64,000 nt of DNA. It comes from an uncultured Clostridia bacterium. GTDB lineage: Bacteria; Bacillota; Clostridia; HGM11514. Below the pieces are notes generated by a model. The model was not told the origin of the DNA. It ran no database searches and saw only the letters and a program-made list of their open reading frames with translations. Made by a program: the position numbers and the translations under genes. Positions 41,859 through 49,988 of this stretch are shown piece by piece; positions within the stretch are counted from its first letter, which is position 1; each line of letters begins with the position of its first letter. The stretch is from positions 1-64,000 of the forward strand of contig CAKSKB010000009.1 in assembly GCA_934464705.1 (NCBI GenBank), given 5' to 3'.

Positions 41859-43649
41859 TTATTGTCCGCCGCCCGGGCCGCCCGAAGGTCCTCCGTCTCC
41901 GCCGCCGGGACCGCCGGAGGGTGCACCGCCCATATCTCCGCCGCCCATGCCTCCGCCGGGGTGACCGCCCGTCATGACGAACATATCGTTATTCGTTTCA
42001 ATTTTAATATCGGGCACGACAATCTCATCGCCCTCGGAAAGCCCCGAGGTGATTTCGATATAATTATCGTCCGAAAGCCCGGTTTCAACCTGCACGGTTT
42101 CAAATCCGTCCGGAACGGTGATTCCGCCGGGTATTCTCACATCGGCTGCGGAATCTGCATTTTTATCAGATTTTTCCGCCTTGTCGGCACCGCCCTTGCT
42201 CTTAACTACAACCGTGTTCCCTCTCTGAACCGCCGCAACCGGCACACGGAGAACATCTTCTCTCGATTCGACAATTACATTTGCGTCAACATTCATACCG
42301 GGGATAAGCTTTCTTTTGTAGTCTTTCTCCCCGAAAACCGCTTTTTCCGCCGCTTCGATGTCCTCGCCCTCTAAGGTAACCTCAACGGGGTATGTCGTAA
42401 CGCCGTTTGCGGTTGTGCCGACGGTGCTTACGGTTTTGATTTTACCCGTATATGTCACGCCGTCCACAGCGTCCGCCGTGACCTCAACGGTCTGCCCTTC
42501 CTTCATATATGTAATGTCAAGCTCGTCTACGGTCATATTGAACTTAAGCGAATTTACATCCTGAATTATCGCCATAACCGCCGCACCGTTCGTGGTGTCG
42601 AGGGTATCGCCCTTTTTGGAGTTTTTCTGCACGATTTTGCCCGTTACCTTCGCTTTTATCTTATAATCGTCGTCAAGCGATTCGTTAAGGTCGTTGAGCT
42701 GCCTTACCGCCTGGTTGTAGGCAATCTGAGCGTCCGTCACGCGGGTGGCAGTATCGTCGCTGTCGATTGTGAGGAGGTTCATACCGCTTTTGACCTTATC
42801 GCCCGCAACATACGAAAGCCCCGTAACCTTACCGCCGGCAGTTGCGGTATATGTCTTTTCGCTGCCGTAGGAGAAGGTTCCGTAAGAATTGCAGGCAATA
42901 TCGCCCACCATTACGGTTGCCATCTCGCCCTCCACGATTGCGCCCGGGTTTTTGACATTAATTTCTACATTTTTCACCGGCACGCCCTCCGAATTTACCA
43001 CGCTGCCGCTCGAAACCGTTTTTATGCTGCCGTACACAACCGAGTTTGAGGAAGCAAGCGTAATCTCCGCAGACTCGCCGTTTCGGAGTCTTCCTGCGTC
43101 GTCCACATTGAACGGAACCTTAAGCACAAGGTTTTCGGTATCCTTCACCGTTGCAAGCTGCTGCCCGGCTGAAACATCGTCCCCGTTTTTAACATTTATA
43201 TCGGTTATTACGCCGCCGAAGGTGAACTTCACGGTCAGATCCGCCTGATTTTTCTTTGCGGTATTGAGCGAATCCGCCGCCTTCTGAATATTTTCCTTGG
43301 CGGTCGTGATATTTTTATTCACATCGTCGGGGTCGATTTCGTAGAGCACATCGCCCTCTTTAACCTGCTGACCCTCCTCGATGAAGTCCGCAATTATGTC
43401 GCCCTTGAGCATCGATGTTACGGAATACTCATCATTCGGCTGAATCGTACCGCTCGCCTCAATGACCTTCGATACATCGCCCCGTTCAACCTTTGCGGTA
43501 TTGACGGTTTCCTTTTTATCCTTTGCGCCGAGTTTGGAATACACTATCCCCCCGACAACCGCCGCAATCACCACAACAAGTACAATTATCAGCGCTTTCG
43601 GGATTTTCTTTCTGCGCCCGCTCTTTGCGCCCTTATTCCTTTTGAACAT
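41859..43649 (-). CDS. HlyD/MacA-family membrane-fusion adaptor
   Basis: 596 residues, longer than the usual 350-420. A basic N-terminus (KSGRRKK) and one transmembrane helix (about 19-42) lead to a first lipoyl half (VERGDVSKVIEASGTIQPND, EGQQVKEGDVLYEID) and a helical hairpin segment (AKENIQKAADSLNTAKKN). Further lipoyl/biotinyl-like and barrel domains (AGGKVTGLSYVAGDKV, AKVTGKIVQKNSKKGDTL) suggest repeated adaptor modules. The C-terminus is a Gly/Pro/Asp-rich tail (MTGGHPGGGMGGGDMGG). Start is ATG 43649 or TTG 43655; AAGGAG spacing slightly favours the TTG. First gene of the adaptor-ABC-permease-SLH operon. Confidence 0.88.
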   Translation of the reverse strand: MFKRNKGAKSGRRKKIPKALIIVLVVVIAAVVGGIVYSKLGAKDKKETVNTAKVERGDVSKVIEASGTIQPNDEYSVTSMLKGDIIADFIEEGQQVKEGDVLYEIDPDDVNKNITTAKENIQKAADSLNTAKKNQADLTVKFTFGGVITDINVKNGDDVSAGQQLATVKDTENLVLKVPFNVDDAGRLRNGESAEITLASSNSVVYGSIKTVSSGSVVNSEGVPVKNVEINVKNPGAIVEGEMATVMVGDIACNSYGTFSYGSEKTYTATAGGKVTGLSYVAGDKVKSGMNLLTIDSDDTATRVTDAQIAYNQAVRQLNDLNESLDDDYKIKAKVTGKIVQKNSKKGDTLDTTNGAAVMAIIQDVNSLKFNMTVDELDITYMKEGQTVEVTADAVDGVTYTGKIKTVSTVGTTANGVTTYPVEVTLEGEDIEAAEKAVFGEKDYKRKLIPGMNVDANVIVESREDVLRVPVAAVQRGNTVVVKSKGGADKAEKSDKNADSAADVRIPGGITVPDGFETVQVETGLSDDNYIEITSGLSEGDEIVVPDIKIETNNDMFVMTGGHPGGGMGGGDMGGAPSGGPGGGDGGPSGGPGGGQ

Positions 43650-43748
43650 ATTCAAAAGCAACTCCTTCCGAACTAATATATGTCATATTGCCACTTTAAC
43701 ACAAAAAATTGTTGCCGTATTGACAGATTTGTGAAAAATCTGTGAATC

Positions 43749-44026
43749 AGGCAAGCGAAGCCCCAACCCTTAATGGTTTTTATCGGCTGATTTTCCCCAA
43801 TACTGCGCAAACTCACTTGCCAATACACAAAGTATTAACTGCACTCGCTTGCTTGTCTTGAGAAAAATCGGCTCGATAAAAACTGCTCGCACCTTATGGC
43901 GAAATAATTTTTAGTCATTTTTGGTGCGGAGATCGCTGACAGGCGTTTGCCTTTCAATGACGACAAGCCGAAAAGGGCAAAAATTAGTCGTCATAAGGCA
44001 TTAAGCGTCAGGGCTTCGCTTGCCTA
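43749..44026. mobile_element. palindromic MITE-like repeat, copy 2 (278 bp)
   Basis: The same terminal inverted repeats as 22227-22423 (AGGCAAGCGAAGCCC and its complement) and the same inner arms (CCTTATGGCGAAATAATTTTTAGTC and CGTCATAAGG). It carries about 80 nt more near its left centre. With short flanks it makes up the gene-free interval 43662-44033. No ORF or transposase. Confidence 0.65.
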
Positions 44027-44033
44027 AAAGCAA

Positions 44034-44582
44034 TTAATTAGTTTTACTTAACCCGAAATCCGCCTCGAATGTAATCTCGCCGTCAAGGTTTTTGCGCACG
44101 GGTTTCCCGTTCTTTATCACGATATATCCCCTGTCGGAGTCCATTTTCGGGATTGAAACGGAGCCCGGATTCAATATGAAAATGCCGTCCTCCTCCTTAA
44201 AAACAGGAACATGAGTATGCCCGAAAAGAAGCACCGTTCCCGCCTTCAGCGGCGGAACCGGCAGATGGCCGTGCGTTGCGTAGTAATCCACGCCGTCTGC
44301 AGACAGCAAAAGGCAGTTCGCCGAAACATCAAAATCAAGCACCATATTGTCAACCTCAGCGTCGCAGTTCCCTCTGACGGAAAGAATATCGCCGCTTATT
44401 TCATTGAGCATTTTTATTACAGCCTTGGGGTTATATTTATATGTAAGGTCGTTCCTCGGGCCGTGATAAAGAATATCCCCGAGAAGCAGCAGGCGGTCGC
44501 AGCCTTCCCTTTTATAAGCCTCAAGCAGTTTTCCGCAGTAAAATTCCGAACCGTGAATGTCGGACGCTACCATTATGTTCAT
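44034..44582 (-). CDS. yfcE: YfcE/MJ0936-family metallophosphodiesterase
   Basis: 182 residues. A calcineurin-like metallophosphoesterase of the YfcE type, with metal ligands in MVASDIHGS, LLLGDILYHG, VRGNCD, THGH and LFGHTHVPV, and the C-terminal LNPGSVSIPK block. It hydrolyses phosphodiester bonds in vitro in its relatives; the natural substrate is unsettled. The start is ATG 44582 after GGAGG. It lies 21 nt downstream of feoB on the same strand, so it may be read through from that promoter. Confidence 0.92.
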   Translation of the reverse strand: MNIMVASDIHGSEFYCGKLLEAYKREGCDRLLLLGDILYHGPRNDLTYKYNPKAVIKMLNEISGDILSVRGNCDAEVDNMVLDFDVSANCLLLSADGVDYYATHGHLPVPPLKAGTVLLFGHTHVPVFKEEDGIFILNPGSVSIPKMDSDRGYIVIKNGKPVRKNLDGEITFEADFGLSKTN

Positions 44583-44603
44583 AATCAATTCCTCCGTTTA
44601 TTA

Positions 44604-46955
44604 TTATAAAATCAGACCTGCGGCAATATGTACGAAAAATGCCGCAATCCATGCAACCGTGCACTGAATAATGCAAATCCCGACAGCCCATTTTGTACCC
44701 AGTTCGTTTCTGACCGCCGCAATCGCAGCAACGCATGGCGTATAAAGCAGCGAAAATACAAGAAATCCGATTGCGCTCTCCGCAGTAAACATTGTGGAAA
44801 TCAGCTTCGCCGAACCGCCCAGCAGAACCGTGAGCGTACTGACTACGCTTTCCTTTGCGGCAAAGCCCGTTATAAGCGCAGTTGACGCACGCCAGTCGCC
44901 AAAGCCCAAAGGCTTAAAAATCGGCGCTGCGAAGCTTCCGATAAGCGCAAGCAGGCTCTTGGAAGAATCCGAAACAACATTCAGCCTTGTATCGAATGTC
45001 TGCAAAAACCATATGATTACCGAAGCAAGAAATATTATCGTAAACGCCTTTGTTATGAAGTCCTTCGCCTTTTCGCCGATAAGCCGGAGAACATTCTTAA
45101 ACCCCGGCATACGGTAATTCGGCAGTTCCATAACAAACGGCACGGGCTCGCCCTTAAACACCCTGCCCCGTATCAGCAGCGCAAAAAGCACTGCGGTGAT
45201 TATCCCGACAAAGTAAAGCCCCACCATGACCGCCGCAGCATATTTCGGGAAAAACACTGCGGTAAACAGCGCATAAATCGGCAGCTTTGCGGAACAGCTC
45301 ATAAACGGTGTGAGCATAATTGTCAGCTTTCTGTCACGGTCCGACGGAATGGTCCTTGTGGACATAATCGCCGGAACCGAACACCCGAAGCCGATAAGCA
45401 TCGGCACGAAGCTGCGCCCGGAAAGCCCGATTTTCCTCAGTATTTTATCCATTACGAAGGCAATTCTCGCCATGTAGCCGCTGTCCTCCAGAACCGAAAG
45501 AAAGAAAAACAGCACCACTATAATAGGAAGAAACGACAAAACGCTCCCAACCCCGGCGAAAATTCCATCGATTACAAGCGAATGAACCACCGGATTTATC
45601 CCGTAAACCCCGAGCCACTTATCGCAAAACGCAGTAAATCTGCCGATACCGATTTCCATAAGGTCGGAAAGGTACTTGCCGATAACCGAAAATGTAAGAT
45701 AGAATATCAGCGCCATCACTGCGGCAAACGCCGGAATCGCCGTGAACCTTCCGGTCAGAATTTTATCTATGCGGCGGCTCCTTGCGTGCTCGCGGCTTTC
45801 CTTCGGCTTAACTACGGTTGCGCCGCACACGCTTTCTATAAACGAAAACCGCATATCGGCAAGCGCTGCGCACCGCTCCTTGCCGCACTCCTGCTCCATC
45901 TGCACTATAATATGCTCAAGCATTTCAAGCTCGTTTTCCGAAAGATGCAGCGCATTTATTATCTCCTCATCACCCTCGACAACCTTGGTCGCCGCAAAGC
46001 GCACCGGAATTTTATACCTTTTTGCGTGATCCTCGATAAGGTGTATAATCGCATGAATACAGCGGTGCATCGCTCCGCCGTCGGGACCGTCCGCACTGCA
46101 GAAATCCATACGCCCCGGGCGCTCACGGTACTTTGCAACATGCATTGCGTGCTCCGACAGTTCCGCTATGCCCTCGCCCTTCGCCGCAGAAATCGGCACA
46201 ACCGGCACCCCGAGCATCTCCTCTAAGCGGTTTACCATTATCGAACCGCCGTTTTCCCGCACCTCGTCCATCATATTAAGCGCCGCTACCATTGGTATAT
46301 CAAGCTCTATAAGCTGCATGGTAAGATACAGATTCCGCTCAATATTCGACGCGTCCAGTATATTTATAATCCCTCTCGGGCGGTCCTCAAGCAGGAATTT
46401 TCGGGTGACAATTTCCTCGCTGCTGTACGGCGAAAGCGAATATATCCCCGGAAGGTCCGTTATAAGCGATTCGGGATAGCCCTTTATAACGCCGTCCTTA
46501 CGGTCAACCGTTACCCCCGGGAAGTTCCCGACATGCTGATTCGCCCCCGTAAGGCGGTTGAAAAGCGTGGTCTTGCCGCAGTTCTGATTTCCGGCAAGCG
46601 CAAAAGTTATCGTTTCGCCGCTCCGGATTTTCTCGCCCCTCGGTCTTACACGGTATTTCACCGTCTCGCCGACCTTCGGATGCGCTATATCGCTCGGCGG
46701 CGGCAGATCGGGCTTTTTGGCTTTTTCCTCTGCCGGTCTTACGGATATGCACGCTGCGTCCGCCTTGCGGAGCGTCAGCTCATACCCCCTCACCGTGAAC
46801 TCAATCGGGTCGCCCATCGGAGCGGTTTTCACCGGTGTAACTTCGGTTCCCGGGGTAAGCCCCATGTCGAGAATATGCCTTCTCAAAAGCTTATCTTCGC
46901 AGTCAACCGATTCAATATATGCGGATTTTCCTATTTTAATTTCATCAAGAGTCAT
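44604..46955 (-). CDS. feoB: ferrous iron transporter, FeoA-FeoB fusion
   Basis: 783 residues combining the SH3-like FeoA domain (about 1-75: LDEIKIGKSAYIESV, RRHILDMGLTPGTEV, GYELTLRK) with FeoB. The G-domain has GNQNCGKTTLFN (G1), FPGVTVD (switch I), DLPGIYSL (G3) and NMMDEV (G4); a GDI-like helical domain follows, then the membrane part with two gate repeats (FLPIIVVLFFFLSVLEDSGYMARIA; GFGCSVPAIMSTRT) and a Cys-containing GFAAKESVV region. Imports Fe(II) under anoxic conditions. ATG 46955 follows GGAGGGG. Normal FeoB is about 700-770 residues without FeoA. Confidence 0.95.
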   Translation of the reverse strand: MTLDEIKIGKSAYIESVDCEDKLLRRHILDMGLTPGTEVTPVKTAPMGDPIEFTVRGYELTLRKADAACISVRPAEEKAKKPDLPPPSDIAHPKVGETVKYRVRPRGEKIRSGETITFALAGNQNCGKTTLFNRLTGANQHVGNFPGVTVDRKDGVIKGYPESLITDLPGIYSLSPYSSEEIVTRKFLLEDRPRGIINILDASNIERNLYLTMQLIELDIPMVAALNMMDEVRENGGSIMVNRLEEMLGVPVVPISAAKGEGIAELSEHAMHVAKYRERPGRMDFCSADGPDGGAMHRCIHAIIHLIEDHAKRYKIPVRFAATKVVEGDEEIINALHLSENELEMLEHIIVQMEQECGKERCAALADMRFSFIESVCGATVVKPKESREHARSRRIDKILTGRFTAIPAFAAVMALIFYLTFSVIGKYLSDLMEIGIGRFTAFCDKWLGVYGINPVVHSLVIDGIFAGVGSVLSFLPIIVVLFFFLSVLEDSGYMARIAFVMDKILRKIGLSGRSFVPMLIGFGCSVPAIMSTRTIPSDRDRKLTIMLTPFMSCSAKLPIYALFTAVFFPKYAAAVMVGLYFVGIITAVLFALLIRGRVFKGEPVPFVMELPNYRMPGFKNVLRLIGEKAKDFITKAFTIIFLASVIIWFLQTFDTRLNVVSDSSKSLLALIGSFAAPIFKPLGFGDWRASTALITGFAAKESVVSTLTVLLGGSAKLISTMFTAESAIGFLVFSLLYTPCVAAIAAVRNELGTKWAVGICIIQCTVAWIAAFFVHIAAGLIL

Positions 46956-46974
46956 CTTATCCCCTCCGAATAAT

Positions 46975-47003
46975 ATGTTACAACAACTGCGGCGGTTTGT
47001 CAA
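46975..47003 (-). promoter_or_regulatory. promoter of feoAB
   Basis: TTGACA (46998-47003), 17-nt spacer, TAACAT (46975-46980) on the minus strand, 20 nt before the start codon. No clear Fur or DtxR box is seen. Confidence 0.65.
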
Positions 47004-47096
47004 TAGGTTTTAATTGAGAATTTGCCTCCGATACGCTCCCCCGCTTTGTTGATATTTCATATCGGGTTTTTTTGAAAAATGACAATTTAATTTTTG

Positions 47097-47134
47097 CATA
47101 AAAAAATCGGCAAACACGATAAGCGCTTACCGAT
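47097..47134 (-). terminator. wobble-paired terminator at the end of the hairpin array
   Basis: On the minus strand AATCGGTAAGCGC pairs with GTGTTTGCCGATT around a 5-nt loop, all 13 positions pairing if G-U is allowed, then a run of seven T. On the plus strand the same positions would give A-C mismatches, so the RNA is made from the minus strand. Confidence 0.65.
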
Positions 47135-47194
47135 TAGCAATTCTATAGCGAAATATCTCGCATTCGCTCGATGTGAAATAATTTGCCTTTTAGC

Positions 47195-47275
47195 ATCCGC
47201 GAAGCGGATATTTCACGCACCGCAGGTACATTTCACGGCGCAGCCATTTCACTTGACGCACAGCGTCAAATTTCG
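47195..47275 (-). repeat. mini-hairpin array, second family (ATTTCAC spacer)
   Basis: Four short hairpins joined by the constant ATTTCAC: ATCCGC-GAA-GCGGAT, GCAC-CGCAG-GTAC, GGC-GCA-GCC and TTGACGC-ACA-GCGTCAA. The second unit pairs fully only in the minus-strand RNA (U-G). It lies in the gene-free stretch 46956-47312, downstream of tRNA-Lys and upstream of the terminator at 47097-47134. Confidence 0.6.
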
Positions 47276-47280
47276 TTAAA

Positions 47281-47309
47281 AAAAGCACTTGCATTTCGCA
47301 AGTGCTTTT
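47281..47309 (-). terminator. terminator of tRNA-Lys
   Basis: AAAAGCACTTGC pairs with GCAAGTGCTTTT (12 bp), with T-rich sequence beyond it on the minus strand, four nucleotides past the tRNA 3' end. Confidence 0.85.
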
Positions 47310-47312
47310 TTA

Positions 47313-47385
47313 TACACCATCGGGGGCTCGAACCCCGGACACCCTGATTAAGAGTCAGGTGCTCTACCAACTGAGCTAATGGTGC
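47313..47385 (-). tRNA. tRNA-Lys (anticodon CTT)
   Basis: 73 nt. The acceptor GCACCAT pairs with ATGGTGT (first pair G-U), the D arm is AGCTCAGTTGGTAGAGC, the anticodon stem CCTGA/TCAGG encloses CTCTTAA (anticodon CTT), and the T arm is CCGGG-GTTCGAG-CCCCCG in outline. Discriminator A; CCA is not encoded. Confidence 0.94.
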
Positions 47386-47412
47386 ATATCGTTTGTCCGT
47401 CAACAGTTATAT

Positions 47413-47441
47413 ATTATAACAAAAAAAGCATGTTTTGTAAA
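47413..47441 (-). promoter_or_regulatory. promoter of tRNA-Lys
   Basis: TTTACA (47436-47441), 17-nt spacer, TATAAT (47413-47418) on the minus strand, 28 nt upstream of the tRNA. Confidence 0.75.
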
Positions 47442-47535
47442 TAGGCAAAACAGCCAATGTTAAGGCAAATTTCCAACATATAAATCGTGCATATTTCACA
47501 ATCGCAAGATTATTTGATTTTTTTCTTCCTATTTA

Positions 47536-47564
47536 TTGACTTTGCTCTCACACCGTGCTATAAT
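47536..47564 (+). promoter_or_regulatory. promoter of the GH95 gene
   Basis: TTGACT (47536-47541), 17-nt spacer, TATAAT (47559-47564); GGGAGAAAG precedes the ATG at 47598. Confidence 0.8.
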
Positions 47565-47597
47565 ATACTAAAATTATGAATATTTTCAGGGAGAAAG

Positions 47598-49892
47598 ATG
47601 ATGGAAAATAAGCTTAAATACTCATCGCCGGCGGGCGCTTTCGAGGAAAGTCTTATTCTCGGCTCTGGCTCACTCGGAGCGGCGGTTTACGGGAACCCCT
47701 CAAACGACAGGATTTCCCTCAATTCCGACACCTTCTGGTCGGGGCTTCCGGGGGACGATATTTCGGACCGCAGGGAAGCGGTAAGCGAGCTTCAGAGGCT
47801 TGTTCTTGGCGGCAAAATCGCCGAGGCGGAGGAACTCACCGTCAAAGAAATCCTTCACGACAACGGCGCAAAATATCTTCCTGTCGGGAGCGTTTACATC
47901 AAATCCGAAGGCGAATTTTCGGATTACAAAAGAACTCTCGACCTCGAAAAAGCCGTTGCGGAGGTTACATACACTTCGGGCGGCGTCAATTTCAGGCGCG
48001 AATATTTCACGAGTTTTCCCGATTCGTGCATCGCAATAAGAATCACGGCGGACAAGCCGAAATCCGTTTCGTTCACGCTTTCGGCGGAAACTCCGTTCAA
48101 GTCGACCTTCAAAGAAAACGGCGGAATGCTCATCATGCAGGGCGAATCACCGTATAAGTTCCACATGGACGAAAACCGAAAAATCACCCTCACCTACAGC
48201 GATGAGCCGTCGGAGCGGTGCACCGGCTTTACAACTGCGGTGAAGGTCATTGCGGACAACCAAAAGTTTGTCTACGGCGACATTGCGGTTGAAAATTCCG
48301 ACGAGGCGGTTATATTTATATGTATAGAAACAAGCTACAGCGGCTTTGACCGCCATCCCTTCACAGAGGGCAGACCTCACGAAAAACTGTGCGTTGAGCA
48401 CATATCAAAGCTTTCGGATTTTGAATCCGTAAAGCTTTCGCATATCAAAGATTTCTCGGAACTCTACAGCCGTGCGGCGATTGACCTCTGCTCACCCGAA
48501 AACAGTGAGGACACCGATGTGCGCCTAAAAAATGCCGACACGGGCGACATAGGGCTTTACGAACTTATTTTCAACTTCGGCAGATATCTTATGATTTCAT
48601 CGTCAAGGCAGGGCACGCTGGCGACAAATCTTCAGGGAATCTGGAACGAACACACAATTCCGCCGTGGGCAAGCGCATACACGGTTAACATAAACACCGA
48701 AATGAACTACTGGCCGGCGTTCAGCACCAATCTTGCGGAATGCTTTGAGCCGTTTGTCGATTTGCTTGAAAAAATGCGCATAAACGGCAGAATTACGGCA
48801 AAGCAGCTTTACGGTGCGAACGGTTTTGTGGCTTTCCACAATTCGGACATATGGGGCAAAGCCTCCCCCGTCGGCAAAGAACCGGGGCGCCCGGCGTGCC
48901 GCTGGGGTTACTGGAACATGGCTTCCGGGTGGATGTCGGTTCAGCTCTATGATTTATACGAATACACCCTCGACAAGGCCCTCCTCAAAAACCGCATTTA
49001 CCCGATTATGAAGGAGGCGGCGGAGTTCTACATGGACACCATGATTGAGGACAGCGACGGCTCATACATCTTAAGCCCCTCGACCTCGCCCGAAAACCAA
49101 TATGTGCTGAACGGCGAAAACTGCGCAATTGCAAAGTATACAACGATGACAACAAGCATAATCAGGGAGCTTTTCGACAGGCTGAAATCCGCTGCGGATA
49201 TTTTGGGCGAAGATGACGAATTTATCATGAAACTAAGGAAAATCAAGCTTCCCGAGCTTAAAGCCGATTCCGAAGGAAGGCTTCTGGAATGGGACAGGGA
49301 ATATCCCGAACAGGACAGGCATCACAGGCATGTGTCGCACCTTTTCAGCCTGTTCCCCGGGGAACTTATCAACCCCGAAACAACTCCCGAGCTTGCCGAA
49401 ATGTGCAAAAAATCGCTTGAGGCAAGGGGCGACGGCGGAACCGGCTGGAGCCTTGCATGGAAGGTTAATCTTTACGCAATGCTGCGCCTCGGCGACCGTG
49501 CGCTGGACATTCTCAAAAACCAGCTCAATCTCGTTCTCAGAAACGACATGGATTACGGCATCGCCGGCGGAACATACCCGAACATGCTCTGTGCGCACCC
49601 GCCATTCCAGATTGACGGAAACTTCGGCGTTACAGCCGGCATAGCGAACATGCTCCTTCAAAGCAAACCCGGAAAAATCACGGTTCTTCCGGCACTGCCG
49701 AAAACCTGGAAAAACGGCAGTTTCAAAGGACTTGTCGCAAAAGGTAATGTTTCCGTAAGCGCCGCATGGAAGGACGGGCGCATCGCCTATCTTTCGGTTG
49801 TATCCCCCGTTTCGCAGCACATCGGAATCACTGCCGGCGAAAAATCGTTTGAAGCGGACATCGAATCCGGCAAAGAAATCAGAATTTTATAA
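47598..49892 (+). CDS. glycoside hydrolase family 95 (alpha-L-fucosidase type)
   Basis: 764 residues. GH95 enzymes are inverting alpha-1,2-L-fucosidases (some act on galactosides) with an N-terminal beta domain and an (alpha/alpha)6 barrel. Recognisable family blocks are PLGNGSLGAAVYG-like ILGSGSLGAAVYGNP, DTFWSGLP, NLQGIWNE, VNINTEMNYWPA (catalytic-site Asn pair), SPSTSPEN, HHRHVSHLFSLFPG, DGGTGWSLAWK and the C-terminal QIDGNFGVTAGI. There is no signal peptide, so the enzyme is predicted to be cytoplasmic and to act on imported oligosaccharides such as fucosylated glycans. Own promoter and terminator. Confidence 0.93.
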   Translation: MMENKLKYSSPAGAFEESLILGSGSLGAAVYGNPSNDRISLNSDTFWSGLPGDDISDRREAVSELQRLVLGGKIAEAEELTVKEILHDNGAKYLPVGSVYIKSEGEFSDYKRTLDLEKAVAEVTYTSGGVNFRREYFTSFPDSCIAIRITADKPKSVSFTLSAETPFKSTFKENGGMLIMQGESPYKFHMDENRKITLTYSDEPSERCTGFTTAVKVIADNQKFVYGDIAVENSDEAVIFICIETSYSGFDRHPFTEGRPHEKLCVEHISKLSDFESVKLSHIKDFSELYSRAAIDLCSPENSEDTDVRLKNADTGDIGLYELIFNFGRYLMISSSRQGTLATNLQGIWNEHTIPPWASAYTVNINTEMNYWPAFSTNLAECFEPFVDLLEKMRINGRITAKQLYGANGFVAFHNSDIWGKASPVGKEPGRPACRWGYWNMASGWMSVQLYDLYEYTLDKALLKNRIYPIMKEAAEFYMDTMIEDSDGSYILSPSTSPENQYVLNGENCAIAKYTTMTTSIIRELFDRLKSAADILGEDDEFIMKLRKIKLPELKADSEGRLLEWDREYPEQDRHHRHVSHLFSLFPGELINPETTPELAEMCKKSLEARGDGGTGWSLAWKVNLYAMLRLGDRALDILKNQLNLVLRNDMDYGIAGGTYPNMLCAHPPFQIDGNFGVTAGIANMLLQSKPGKITVLPALPKTWKNGSFKGLVAKGNVSVSAAWKDGRIAYLSVVSPVSQHIGITAGEKSFEADIESGKEIRIL

Positions 49893-49900
49893 AATCTCAT

Positions 49901-49928
49901 AACGGCAGCCCAAAAGCTGCCGTTTTAA
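49901..49928 (+). terminator. terminator after the GH95 gene
   Basis: AACGGCAGC (49901-49909) pairs with GCTGCCGTT (49916-49924), then TTTAATT, eight nucleotides after the stop. Confidence 0.8.
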
Positions 49929-49943
49929 TTTACCTCAAAATCA

Positions 49944-49972
49944 TTGACATTGCCCGCTTTATATTGTATAAT
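49944..49972 (+). promoter_or_regulatory. promoter of the membrane-protein/GT2 operon
   Basis: Consensus TTGACA (49944-49949), 17-nt spacer, consensus TATAAT (49967-49972). The predicted transcript starts only about ten nucleotides before the TTG start at 49989, with GGGGTGAG as ribosome site. Confidence 0.8.
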
Positions 49973-49988
49973 TATACGGGGTGAGTTT

